The notes beneath the pieces are model-generated. The model did no database searches, was not told the origin of the DNA, and was given only the letters and a program-made list of their open reading frames with translations. Of a DNA stretch of 34,468 bases, positions 23,927 through 32,231 are shown one piece after another. This DNA is from Planctomycetota bacterium. GTDB lineage: Bacteria > Planctomycetota > MHYJ01 > JACQXL01 > JACRIJ01. The position numbers and the translations under genes were made by a program. Where the stretch lies: positions 1 through 34,468 of the forward strand of contig JACRIJ010000121.1 in the NCBI GenBank assembly GCA_016220095.1, written 5' to 3'. Position 1 is the first letter of the stretch, and each line of letters opens with the position of its first letter.

Positions 23927-24540
23927 AAAACAAATCTATCCTTAATTTTGTCTTTTTCTATCCGTATATATATAGCTTGGTTAGATACTTCAAGTGTAGA
24001 TGAGATATAAGACTCAATGATTTCCCAAATATAATCTTTTGATAATTCGGAATAGCCTTCGGTTCTTTTTATGTCTTCAATTACAGACGGAATCAATTCC
24101 TTAAGTTTGTTCCCCGGCACTAAGACTAATCCTGCAAAACAATTTGCCTGATATTCCATCATTCTATACTGTTTATCTGGCATTCTGTTAATGTATTCTT
24201 GCCATTTTTCTATAGAGTCTACTTTATACTCAAAATATTGAGAGTGCATGATAATATGTCCAATTTCATGAGCAAGTGTGAATCTATATCGTGAAGGGCG
24301 TCCGTCATAGATGAATTGGTCTACAGCAATAGCAGTCCGGTTTCCATAAGTAAAACCGTCCGTTTCAATAACTTTTTGCAGGCCGGGAATAGGAATAATG
24401 TCAAGTTTTAATTGAAATTCCGCAATTTCTTCAATAGGAACTGGGATTGTTCCCGACGAATGATAGTTGACCAGAAATTCGTCCGCTATTTTCCTGATTT
24501 CTTCGTAATCTCTATATGTGATATCAATGCCAATTCCCAT
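23923..24540 (-). CDS. ImmA/IrrE-family metallopeptidase
   Basis: From ATG 24538-24540 the product is 205 residues. The zinc-peptidase motif HEIGHIIMH lies in RFTLAHEIGH, near the middle, after GNRTAIAVDQFIYDGRPSRY; this is the ImmA/IrrE fold. Family members cleave partner XRE-type repressors (ImmA of ICEBs1, IrrE/PprI of Deinococcus cleaving DdrO). The partner XRE gene is immediately upstream, with 4 bases between its stop and this ATG. A TTG start at 24567 would add nine residues and overlap the XRE stop; I prefer the ATG because GAAAGG lies about 9 bases before it. A likely role is to inactivate the XRE regulator under stress or infection and derepress the operon. Confidence 0.88.
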   Translation of the reverse strand: MGIGIDITYRDYEEIRKIADEFLVNYHSSGTIPVPIEEIAEFQLKLDIIPIPGLQKVIETDGFTYGNRTAIAVDQFIYDGRPSRYRFTLAHEIGHIIMHSQYFEYKVDSIEKWQEYINRMPDKQYRMMEYQANCFAGLVLVPGNKLKELIPSVIEDIKRTEGYSELSKDYIWEIIESYISSTLEVSNQAIYIRIEKDKIKDRFVL

Positions 24541-24544
24541 TCTT

Positions 24545-24925
24545 TTAGGCCTTTCGGATTTTTTCAATCAGTTCCTTTAATTGCTCGCCAGAGAGTTTCT
24601 GGCCACGCATAGTTCGGAAGACCATAGGCAGTTTTTGAACCAGTTCGGCGTCATTGAGAATCTCGTCCGGAAGTTTTCCAGCTGACGCGCGCGCAAGGTC
24701 AAAAAACTGATACCACTCGTCTGAGCCTTCTTTAATCTTCAGATATCCGGCATATTCTTCAAGTTTCTCCCGTTTCTGAGGCGGTGGAAGGATTCCTCTT
24801 TCCATTCGGCTTAAATTGCCGGCATCAAGTCCATGTTCTTCGCAAAAACGCCGCAAGGTAAAACCCAAGGATATTCTTTTGTTTTTGAAGAATTCTCCAA
24901 AAACCTTTGAACCGGTAGTAGACAT
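24545..24925 (-). CDS. XRE-family helix-turn-helix regulator
   Basis: The 126-residue product has an N-terminal helix-turn-helix (about 18-60) with LGFTLRRFCEEHGLDAGNLS then RMERGILPPP, where DAGNLSRMERG is the recognition helix region. A helical C-terminal extension includes DEILNDAELVQKLPMVFRTM, a type common in regulators paired with ImmA/IrrE peptidases. I start at ATG 24923-24925 because AGGAGG (24931-24936) lies six bases upstream; a start at 24940 would put that ribosome site inside the gene. First gene of the cassette, it sits behind a consensus promoter that carries a palindrome (24985-24997), so it most likely represses its own operon. Confidence 0.9.
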   Translation of the reverse strand: MSTTGSKVFGEFFKNKRISLGFTLRRFCEEHGLDAGNLSRMERGILPPPQKREKLEEYAGYLKIKEGSDEWYQFFDLARASAGKLPDEILNDAELVQKLPMVFRTMRGQKLSGEQLKELIEKIRKA

Positions 24926-24978
24926 AACGAACCTCCTCATTTATAGACATCTATTCAGAATATCGCCCTGTTGTTATA

Positions 24979-25007
24979 ATTATACAACATCATGTTGGTT
25001 TTGTCAA
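24979..25007 (-). promoter_or_regulatory. Consensus promoter of the XRE cassette with a palindromic operator candidate
   Basis: The minus strand reads TTGACA (25002-25007), 17 bases, TATAAT (24979-24984), a perfect match to the sigma70 consensus. The spacer holds CAACATGATGTTG (24985-24997), a perfect 13-base palindrome about a central G, directly next to the -10 box. A further half-site-like ACAAC lies at 24970-24974. This is a natural site for repression by the XRE protein. Confidence 0.82.
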
Positions 25008-25029
25008 GAGAAAAATGGTTTTTTAGAAT

Positions 25030-25372
25030 TTTAGAGTTTTTTCTTCAGGTTTTTGATAAACTTCAGATTTATATGTTCTGTATGTTATTGATAAAGAAAC
25101 CGGAATTAGATGTCAAATCAGACATATCTGCATGCTCCGTAACAGATTAAAATCCACCAAATTACAATATATCAATATTAACACTGTTTCCGGATAAATC
25201 AAGAATTTCTATGTCGCAGGAGGAAGGAGAAAAAACGTAATACATTTTGCTTCTCACATCTTACCTTTAACCTATTCCCTCACCCCTCACGAGTAATTTA
25301 TACTTTGTAGTTTGTACTTTGGCACGTTCACGGCCGTTCCCTCACCCCTCACCCCCCACCCCTCATTCCTAA
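25030..25372. other. Gene-free stretch with low-complexity text
   Basis: Bases 25030-25240 are AT-rich with nothing I can assign. Bases 25261-25370 contain pyrimidine-rich repeated words (CCCTCACCCCTCA in several forms, and TTTATACTTTGTAGTTTGTA) that look like the other intergenic modules. Confidence 0.6.
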
Positions 25373-25828
25373 TTACGGCGCAAGCATTGAGAACGGATAG
25401 AAGGGCAGATTTCTAAGGAACCAGAAGAGTAATACAGCGCCGAAGAATATCCATGTCCACAAGGCCGGTATGTTGTTAAACGGCATGGCTCTGCCGGTGA
25501 ATCTGCGTATGATGGCGGTTATGAATGAATATGCCATGATAACGGCGGTTAAGACCATCAGCGGATTAAAGCCCAACGCTTTTAAGGGATGGCCTGTGAG
25601 TAACTGGTGCAATCCGCGCAGGGAACCACAGCCGGCGCAATACAATCCTGTTGCCGCGTGAAATATACATGGCGGATAAAATCGGTATTTCAGCGGATCA
25701 AACAAAAACAAGATAATTGCGCAAAAAATTACAAAGACAAGAACTGCCGGCCAAAACGCCTTTTGGGCAAAAGCTCCGGTTAAACATATTTTTTGATTAT
25801 CGGCGGTTTTCATTTGGATGGATTTCAT
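25373..25828 (-). CDS. DUF2752 membrane protein
   Basis: The 151-residue protein has three or so membrane segments (about 28-46, 82-105, 123-142). The DUF2752 signature FHAATGLYCAGCGSLRGLHQ (residues about 57-76), followed by LLTGHPLKALGFNPL, is present. Function of the family is unknown. The conserved CxxCG between membrane segments suggests metal or redox chemistry, but I have no basis to say which. Its ATG overlaps the stop of the upstream CD225-like gene, so the two are coupled. This pairing of DUF2752 with CD225/zinc-ribbon proteins recurs in bacteria, as far as I know. Confidence 0.85.
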   Translation of the reverse strand: MKSIQMKTADNQKICLTGAFAQKAFWPAVLVFVIFCAIILFLFDPLKYRFYPPCIFHAATGLYCAGCGSLRGLHQLLTGHPLKALGFNPLMVLTAVIMAYSFITAIIRRFTGRAMPFNNIPALWTWIFFGAVLLFWFLRNLPFYPFSMLAP

Positions 25829-26241
25829 TTCCTCAGGGAATAGGCAAATATAGCTATAAATATGCCGGCGCCGAACGACAGCCAGCAGAAAAATTTCGCG
25901 TTATCCGACGCCTTGACGGCTGAATTGTAGTTGCCCGAGGCCAGGTGGGATTTGACCTGTGCGGCGTAATATATGGCGGCTATGCCGAGAGGTACACAAC
26001 ACCCCAGTGTTACAAGGATGGACGGTATCAAATATGTTTTTACTTCCGGTGAATTCCGGTAATCGTAGTAAGATGGGGGTTGGGACGGGTTTGGCGGTTT
26101 AGGCATTGTCTGTGGGAACAGGTTTGCCGTAATGGTGAGCGTATTGTTGCATACGGGACACCTGACCACAGTTCCAATCATATCCTCTTGCAGGGTTAAC
26201 AACTGCGCGCAGAACGGGCATTTTGCAATAACCTGTTGCAT
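25825..26241 (-). CDS. Zinc-ribbon plus CD225/dispanin-like membrane protein
   Basis: From ATG 26239-26241 the product is 138 residues. A zinc ribbon opens the protein (CPFC at 8-11, CPVC at 28-31). A proline-rich linker (QTMPKPPNPSQPPSYYDY) precedes a two-helix membrane domain, YLIPSILVTLGCCVPLGIAA then IYYAAQVKSHLASGNYNSA, which fits the CD225/dispanin family (the interferon-induced transmembrane fold). A TTG 12 codons upstream is in frame, but its bases are the -35 box of a good promoter, so I take the ATG. That promoter's -10 box ends only seven bases before the ATG, so the message is probably leaderless. Role unknown; coupled to the DUF2752 gene. Confidence 0.78.
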   Translation of the reverse strand: MQQVIAKCPFCAQLLTLQEDMIGTVVRCPVCNNTLTITANLFPQTMPKPPNPSQPPSYYDYRNSPEVKTYLIPSILVTLGCCVPLGIAAIYYAAQVKSHLASGNYNSAVKASDNAKFFCWLSFGAGIFIAIFAYSLRK

Positions 26242-26248
26242 AATTTGG

Positions 26249-26277
26249 ATATTAACATTTTGGTTTCCTGTAGTCAA
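26249..26277 (-). promoter_or_regulatory. Promoter of the CD225-DUF2752 pair, probably leaderless
   Basis: On the minus strand TTGACT (26272-26277), 17 bases, TAATAT (26249-26254). The ATG at 26241 begins seven bases after the -10 box, where transcription should start. No ribosome site is visible. Confidence 0.65.
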
Positions 26278-26311
26278 GCATTTTGTTTTGCAAAATAACC
26301 CATAAATTTAA

Positions 26312-26340
26312 TTGACAATTTAATCCTGATATACTATAAT
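26312..26340 (+). promoter_or_regulatory. Consensus promoter of the cyclase/ATPase/TPR gene
   Basis: TTGACA (26312-26317), 17 bases, TATAAT (26335-26340), a perfect consensus. The leader of about 230 bases to the ATG at 26577 contains intergenic repeat words, notably GCCACAGAGTGCACAGAGG (26367-26385), an inverted variant of the 18847/20545 word, and CTCTGTGTTCTTTGCGGCTA near 26510-26530. Confidence 0.8.
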
Positions 26341-26576
26341 TAAAATCTTGCGGAGGAGAAGATTTTGCCACAGAGTGCACAGAGGACACAGATAATAACG
26401 ACTCTTAAAGATTGACGATATGGCTAAGAAAGTCGTAGACGAATATAGGGAGGTAATCTGTAGCTGAATAATTATTAGCGTTTATCCGCGATTTAAAAAT
26501 CATCGTCGTTCTCTGTGTTCTTTGCGGCTATAGTTTTTGATTGCGATTTTGCTGTTTTAGAGGTGTTTTATAATAT

Positions 26577-29500
26577 ATGAAATGTCCAGGCTGTGGCGCT
26601 GACAATCCTGATGGAGTGAAATTCTGCGGCGAATGCGGCGTAAAGCTCGCAAACATTTGCCCGTCCTGCGGCGCGCAAAATCCGCCTAACGTAAAGTTTT
26701 GCGGCGAATGCGGCACTCCGCTTGCCAAAAAGCCTGCAGTGCCTCCCGCACAACCTCCGGCGCAGGCGCCTCAGGCACCCGCACCGCCGGCTTATCCGCC
26801 CCAGCAGTACCCGGGCCAACAACAGCAGGGCTATCCCCCCCAGCAGCAGCAGGGTTATCCGCCCCAGCAGTATCCGGGCCAACAACAGCAGGGTTATCCG
26901 CCTCAGCAGTATCCGGGCCAACAACAGCAGGGTTATCCGCCTCAGCAGTATCCGGGCCAACAACAGCAGGGTTATCCGCCTCAGCAATACCCGGGACAGC
27001 AACAGCAAGGTTATCCTTCTCAGCAATACCCAGGTCAGCAACAGCAGGGTTTTCCTCCACAGCAATATCCGGGACAGCAGGGGCCTCTTCAGCAGTCACC
27101 GCAGGGTCCTTCACAAACGGGCGGCACGAGGGTCGGTGATACGGGGTATTTCCCCAAAGAGACCCAGGTTCTTACCCGGCGCGATGAATTGAAAAACGTT
27201 ACTATTATATTTGCAGATGTCAAGGGTTTCACAAGCCTCAGCGAAAAATTGCTTCCCGATGAAGTCAAGGACGTCATGGACGAATGCTTTGCCGGTATGG
27301 AAAAGGAAATCAAAGGCAACGGCGGCGTAGTTGATAAATACATCGGCGATTGCGTAATGGCGCTTTTCGGCGCGCCGGTCGCTCATGAAAATGATCCCCA
27401 GAGGGCTGTTAAGGCCGCAATCGGCATGCAGGCGTCTTTGCAGAGATTCGCCAAAAAACTCATGAGCGAAAGGGGATTTTCCATCAATATGCGCGTAGGC
27501 ATTAATACGGGTAAAGTACTCGCGGGCAATGTTGGCAAGGATTTTTCCGATTTTACGGTGATGGGCGACGCGGTCAATCTGGCATCGCGCCTTGAACATA
27601 TGGCGCCTGTGGGCGGCATTTTGATTTCGCACAATACTTATAAACACGTGCGCAAGCATTTTCTTTTCAAAAAAGTAGGCCCCGTGGAAGTCCGCGGCCT
27701 GCAGAGGCAGGTTGACGTTTACGAAGTGCTCGGCGAAAAAGAACTCGCGCCTATCCTGTTTACGTTTGATGTCGCCGGCGTAAAACCCAGCATGATAGGA
27801 AGGGAAAGGGAAATAACAACGCTCAAATCCATCTTTAAGGAAGTGATGGAAGAAAAATACCCGAAAATCGTAATGATGACCGGTGCGCACGGCGTAGGCA
27901 AATCAAGGCTGATTTACGAATTCGCGAAATACATGGAAGGCCTTCCTGACGCCGTTTATTACAGGGTAGGCAAAGGTGCTGAGAATTCGCCGTCTTCGTA
28001 CTGGATAATTTCCGAAATATTGAAGAGCCATCTTGATATTTCTCCTGAAGACGGTATTGAAGGGATGGAGGAAAAAATATACACGACCATTCTCGGATAT
28101 ACGCCCAACAAGACGGAAGCGCTTGAAATAACGCATTTCGTCGGCAATCTCATGGGCCTGCCGCTGAATGACAGCCCGATTCTCAAACCGTATAAGGACA
28201 ATCCTAAACTGCTCCAGCAGTTGATGTTCAAGTCTCTCGTAACCTTGTTTACGCTGAGTTCCCGGAAAACGCCGCTTATCATCGTGGCTGAAGACATTCA
28301 TTGGGCCGATCCGGGCACCCTTGACGCCCTTACATACGTGGCAATGGCCATTGAAAACGCCCCTGTAATGATACTTACGACGGCGAGGGAGGACCAGTTT
28401 CCCGCAAAGGATACATTCTGCAAAAACCTTCCTAATTTCATAACCATTACGCTCGCGCCTTTAAGCGAAAAATACAGCGCGCGCCTTGTCAATGAAATCC
28501 TTGTAAGGGTCAAAGAAATACCGGAACGCCTGATAAGCCAGGTTATAAAAAAAGCTGAAGGCAATCCTTATTACATAGAAGAAATCATTAAAGACCTGAT
28601 TGAACGCAATATCATCAGCACAATAAACGAAACCCTTCCGGACGGCACGTCCAAAGAGAAATGGTTCATAAAGGAAGAAGCTCTTACGGAGCTCGTAGTG
28701 CCTGAAACGCTTGAAGGTTTGATACAGACCAGGATTGACCGTCTGCCTGATATTGACAAGGTGCTTTTGCAGGAGGCGTCAATCGTCGGCAGGGATTTCT
28801 GGGAATCAGTGCTTATGTCGCTGGAAAAGAAATTGTACGAAGATAATCCCGGCCTTGTGCTCCCTCCGATGCATCAGAGGATAGTGGGCATTGAACAGAA
28901 GGAATTCGTTTATCAGAAGCCAATTTCTTCTTTTACCGATGATACCGAATATACGTTTAAACATACGTTTACGAGGGATGTGATTTACAGTACGATTCCC
29001 GGCAAGGTGAAAAAGAACTTTCACGGCGTTGTCGCGGCATGGCTGAAAGACAGGACAAAGGATTCTTCGGAAAAATACGCGTCCCTTCTCGCGTTCCATT
29101 ACGAAAACGCCGCCCAGCCGGATATCGCAAAGGATTTTTACTTGAAGGCCGCTGAAGCCGCGAAGGAAGTTCACGATAATATCAAAGCCATTGCAATGTA
29201 TAAAAAGGTTCTTGAACTTAACAAAGACGGCGACAAGGATTTTTTCAGGAAGACCAAGAAACCCATCGCGGAATTGTACGCTATTATCGGGCGTTTTGAC
29301 GACGCGCTTATCTATCTGAACGAACTTCTTGACATAGAAACCGATATGGCCGAAAGGGCCGACCTCCTCGCTGATATTGGAAAAGTTTATGAACGCAAGG
29401 GCGAATACCAGTTATCTCTTAAGAACTATACGCAGGGCAAAGAACAGATATTGAGCCTTCCTAAGAAGACGGTAGGCATTGTAATGGGCAAGATACTTAA

Positions 29501-30689
29501 CGGCATGGCCGGCTCTTATCTGAGAAGGGGTGAAAACGATTTTTCACTGGCAAGCGCCACGGAATCGTTCAACATGCTCAAAGAGCAGTTTGGTGATGAC
29601 CAGAATCCCAAGGTTATGCGGGTCCTTGCCGAGACGCTTAATATCATCGGCGTAGTGCTTCAGCAAAAAGGCGATTTTACGCCTGCTATGGATAATTTTA
29701 AAAAGGCGATGACGCTGAATGAAAAAATAAGCAATGCGCATGGCGTGTCCGTTAACATGAACAATATCGGCATCATACATCTTATGCAGGGCGAACTTGA
29801 CGAGGCCAAGGTTTATTACGAGCGTTCGCTTGACCTTGCGGAAAAAGTCGGCGATATGATACAAAAGGCAAACGCCTTGAGCAATGTCGGCATCGTGCTT
29901 CAGCGCAAGTATTATTACGAAAAGGCGCTGATTACTTATAACGAATCGCTTAAAATACGCGAACGTATCGGCGATAAGACCGGCATGACGTCTTCCATCG
30001 TAAATATTTCCATGATGGACCTTATGCTGGGCAATACCGAGAAGGTTCAAGACCTTCCAAATAGAGCGGCCCAGATCGGCATTGATACGCAGGATAAGGT
30101 GTGGCAGTGGTTCCAGAACGGCCTTCTCGGCGGCGCCGCTCTCATTAATAACGATACAAAACAGGCCCTTGAAAAATTCGACATTACCCTGAAACTCGCC
30201 GAAGAAATGAAGAGCATTTATTATCAGGCAATATCCCTATTGCAGTTCGTGGAAACTTACCTCCAGGCGAAGGAATACCAGAAATCAATTGAAACGGCCA
30301 TGAAAGTAAAGGAATTGTTCGGTAAAATGAACGATAAAGATAACGTTATCCAGGTCAATATACTTCTTGTGGAAAATTACGTCCATATCAATGACCTTGT
30401 TTCGGCTAAGGCAATAATAGATGAGATTGCCGAACTTATTAAAGCCAGCAATGACAAGGATATGCAATTTAAGTATAACTACGCGCTTGCGAAATACTAT
30501 TCGGCCCTTGCCGCGTCAAGCCAGCCCCCGGATAACTGCAAACAAATGGCCAAAGACCATTATCAGCAAGCGATTGAAATAAAGGAATTCATTGCTAAAA
30601 ATATTGAAAGCGAAACAATCCGCACTAAATACCTTTCAAAGCACGATATCACTGAAGTAAGGAGAAAACTCCAGGAGATCGGGAGTTAG
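26577..30689 (+). CDS. Class III nucleotide cyclase / ATPase / TPR protein with zinc ribbons and Q/P/G/Y repeats
   Basis: The 1370-residue protein starts with two zinc ribbons (C3, C6, C17, C20; C28, C31, C42, C45). A disordered region follows (about 50-190), including a 13-residue repeat QQYPGQQQQGYPP in six full and one partial copies plus a short variant. The class III adenylate/guanylate cyclase domain spans about 200-385: metal-binding D214 in IIFADVKGFTSLSE and D258 in DKYIGDCVMALFG, purine-contacting K254, and N334 and R338 in GDAVNLASRLE, so it should be active and most likely makes cAMP. An AAA-type ATPase module follows (Walker A GAHGVGKS 436-443; Walker B IIVAEDIHWAD with D573). 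TPR repeats occupy about 850-1340. This is a one-protein signalling scaffold; its input is unknown. GAGGT (26560-26564) precedes the ATG. Confidence 0.9.
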   Translation: MKCPGCGADNPDGVKFCGECGVKLANICPSCGAQNPPNVKFCGECGTPLAKKPAVPPAQPPAQAPQAPAPPAYPPQQYPGQQQQGYPPQQQQGYPPQQYPGQQQQGYPPQQYPGQQQQGYPPQQYPGQQQQGYPPQQYPGQQQQGYPSQQYPGQQQQGFPPQQYPGQQGPLQQSPQGPSQTGGTRVGDTGYFPKETQVLTRRDELKNVTIIFADVKGFTSLSEKLLPDEVKDVMDECFAGMEKEIKGNGGVVDKYIGDCVMALFGAPVAHENDPQRAVKAAIGMQASLQRFAKKLMSERGFSINMRVGINTGKVLAGNVGKDFSDFTVMGDAVNLASRLEHMAPVGGILISHNTYKHVRKHFLFKKVGPVEVRGLQRQVDVYEVLGEKELAPILFTFDVAGVKPSMIGREREITTLKSIFKEVMEEKYPKIVMMTGAHGVGKSRLIYEFAKYMEGLPDAVYYRVGKGAENSPSSYWIISEILKSHLDISPEDGIEGMEEKIYTTILGYTPNKTEALEITHFVGNLMGLPLNDSPILKPYKDNPKLLQQLMFKSLVTLFTLSSRKTPLIIVAEDIHWADPGTLDALTYVAMAIENAPVMILTTAREDQFPAKDTFCKNLPNFITITLAPLSEKYSARLVNEILVRVKEIPERLISQVIKKAEGNPYYIEEIIKDLIERNIISTINETLPDGTSKEKWFIKEEALTELVVPETLEGLIQTRIDRLPDIDKVLLQEASIVGRDFWESVLMSLEKKLYEDNPGLVLPPMHQRIVGIEQKEFVYQKPISSFTDDTEYTFKHTFTRDVIYSTIPGKVKKNFHGVVAAWLKDRTKDSSEKYASLLAFHYENAAQPDIAKDFYLKAAEAAKEVHDNIKAIAMYKKVLELNKDGDKDFFRKTKKPIAELYAIIGRFDDALIYLNELLDIETDMAERADLLADIGKVYERKGEYQLSLKNYTQGKEQILSLPKKTVGIVMGKILNGMAGSYLRRGENDFSLASATESFNMLKEQFGDDQNPKVMRVLAETLNIIGVVLQQKGDFTPAMDNFKKAMTLNEKISNAHGVSVNMNNIGIIHLMQGELDEAKVYYERSLDLAEKVGDMIQKANALSNVGIVLQRKYYYEKALITYNESLKIRERIGDKTGMTSSIVNISMMDLMLGNTEKVQDLPNRAAQIGIDTQDKVWQWFQNGLLGGAALINNDTKQALEKFDITLKLAEEMKSIYYQAISLLQFVETYLQAKEYQKSIETAMKVKELFGKMNDKDNVIQVNILLVENYVHINDLVSAKAIIDEIAELIKASNDKDMQFKYNYALAKYYSALAASSQPPDNCKQMAKDHYQQAIEIKEFIAKNIESETIRTKYLSKHDITEVRRKLQEIGS
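26800..27080 (+). repeat. 39-base tandem repeat within the cyclase gene
   Basis: The unit begins CCTCAGCAGTATCCGGGCCA and is 39 bases (13 codons). Six complete copies, one 24-base short variant and a partial final copy are seen. The central copies are nearly identical in DNA, which suggests recent expansion or homogenisation. Because the unit is a multiple of three, other frames stay open across it; those are shadows. Confidence 0.9.
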
Positions 30690-30716
30690 CGCGTAAAACC
30701 AATTGGGAAAAGGCGA

Positions 30717-30916
30717 GGGCACAGGGAACGACGATTTTAAACAGGGACTTGACGAGACCTTACGAAAATTTAATGATTTAGTGACTGGATGATTTAATGA
30801 TTTACCCTTCGGTTTTACCTCAGGGTAAACGATTACGCGTCCGTACGTCAATTATCAAGTCGCAAATCATCCCATTAAATCCCAACAGGTTTGATGAGAC
30901 GCAACATGTTGCGTCT
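30717..30916. repeat. Intergenic repeat copy and palindrome before mtaB
   Basis: 30717-30848 aligns in reverse complement with 15331-15435. Relative to that copy it has an extra segment near 30800-30828, itself a small hairpin (TTACCCT paired with AGGGTAA). 30741-30757 is the word shared with 2861-2877. A perfect 20-base palindrome, AGACGCAACATGTTGCGTCT, lies at 30897-30916 and resembles the core of the palindrome at 17120-17149. Confidence 0.85.
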
Positions 30917-30950
30917 TCACCTTCATTTTTCATACTTCCTTCTTCGTAAT

Positions 30951-32231
30951 ATGCGTCCGGATTCTAAAAAGTTTTTCTTAATCACCCTCGGCTGTAAAGT
31001 CAATCAGTATGAAGCTGAATTGATGCGGGAAACTCTTCTCGTCCGCGGTTACTCGGAAACATCCGTGCCTGAAGATGCCGCGTTGTGCATAGCCAATACC
31101 TGCACGGTTACCAATTCTGCCGATTCCAAATCCCTCAAGGCGATAAGGCATTTCCGGCAGGTAAACCGCACGGCTAAGGTTGTTATTACGGGATGCTCTA
31201 CGGCGATTGGCGCGGATGCCCTGAGGAAACTTGTGCCTGATTCAACCATTCTGCCTAACGTGGATAAGTCGGACATCCTTTCTGTTGTGGATGGTGCCGG
31301 ACAGGGCGAAAGGTTGAAAGGCATTTCAAAATTCATCGGGCATACAAGGGCTTTTCTTAAAATACAGGATGGTTGTGATTTGTATTGCACCTATTGCATA
31401 ATACCCGTTATACGCGGAAAACCGCTGAGCAAGCCGCTTGAGGATATTTGGGTTGAGGCTTCGGCGCTTGCGAATTCAGGATATAAGGAAATCATTCTTA
31501 CAGGCATACACCTTGGTTCATACGGCAGGGACCTGTTGCCGGCGGTATCGCTGATGGATGCCGTTAGGCGTATGCTGACCATAAAGGAAATACGGCGCAT
31601 TCGGCTAAGTTCCATGGAAGTAAATGAGATTTCGGACGATGACGTGCGGTTCATTGCGGAGAATCCGCGCGTATGCCCGCATTTCCATTTCCCGCTTCAG
31701 AGCGGGGATGACGGCATTTTGAAAAGAATGAACCGCCGATATGACATTGCGTTTTTCCTGAAACGCCTGGACGGCATTCGTAAGGCAATAACCCTGCCGG
31801 GTTTTACTACGGATGTCATAGTGGGTTTTCCGGGCGAAACGGAGAAACAATTCCAAAACACCATGGAAACCTGCGCCAAAGCCGGGTTTTCCAAGATTCA
31901 TGTCTTTCCCTACAGCTCGCGTAGAAATACGCCCGCAAGCAGGTTCCCGGGCAGATGCCAGCAGGCGGAACTTAAAGGGCGTTTGAGCAGGCTTAAGGAT
32001 TTGGAGAAAAAATTGGCTGTTGAATACAAGAATAATTTTCTTAATAAAGAGGCATGCGTGCTCGTTGAAAAGGGCCGCGACAAAAAAACAGGCTCTTTGT
32101 GCGGGTTTACGGAACGTTATGTAAAGGCGCTTTTTGAGGGTGGAGATAACTTGAAAAATACCTTCGCAAATGTCAGAATAGACGCAGTTAAAGCGGATTA
32201 CTGCACCGGCGTGATAACGAGTAGCGGGTAA
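30951..32231 (+). CDS. mtaB: tRNA threonylcarbamoyladenosine methylthiotransferase MtaB
   Basis: MtaB is a radical SAM enzyme that adds a methylthio group to t6A37 of tRNAs. From ATG 30951 the product is 426 residues. The N-terminal domain has the three cluster cysteines C15 (TLGCKVNQYEAE), C51 (IANTCTV) and C82 (ITGCSTA). The radical SAM motif CDLYCTYC is at 142-149, with IIPVIRGKPLSKP after it. The C-terminal TRAM-like region follows ASRFPGR. An upstream TTG/ATG would add 20 residues, but they are encoded by repeat DNA and a palindrome, so I reject them. No Shine-Dalgarno site is visible before the ATG. The last residues (ITSSG and stop) are encoded by a GAGTAGCGGGTAACGAATAG-type repeat. 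Confidence 0.9.
   Translation: MRPDSKKFFLITLGCKVNQYEAELMRETLLVRGYSETSVPEDAALCIANTCTVTNSADSKSLKAIRHFRQVNRTAKVVITGCSTAIGADALRKLVPDSTILPNVDKSDILSVVDGAGQGERLKGISKFIGHTRAFLKIQDGCDLYCTYCIIPVIRGKPLSKPLEDIWVEASALANSGYKEIILTGIHLGSYGRDLLPAVSLMDAVRRMLTIKEIRRIRLSSMEVNEISDDDVRFIAENPRVCPHFHFPLQSGDDGILKRMNRRYDIAFFLKRLDGIRKAITLPGFTTDVIVGFPGETEKQFQNTMETCAKAGFSKIHVFPYSSRRNTPASRFPGRCQQAELKGRLSRLKDLEKKLAVEYKNNFLNKEACVLVEKGRDKKTGSLCGFTERYVKALFEGGDNLKNTFANVRIDAVKADYCTGVITSSG

Noticed and set aside
26800..27080. Possible CRISPR array
   Set aside because: Units are contiguous with no variable spacers and encode a continuous protein repeat.
26568..27192. Long open frames on both strands across the start of the cyclase gene
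   Set aside because: They result from the 39-base repeat, a multiple of three with few stop triplets; their proteins are low-complexity, and only the frame that continues into cyclase and ATPase domains is supported.
30891..30950. N-terminal extension of mtaB
   Set aside because: The 20 extra codons are repeat and palindrome DNA with no family similarity; the internal ATG gives the normal N-terminus.
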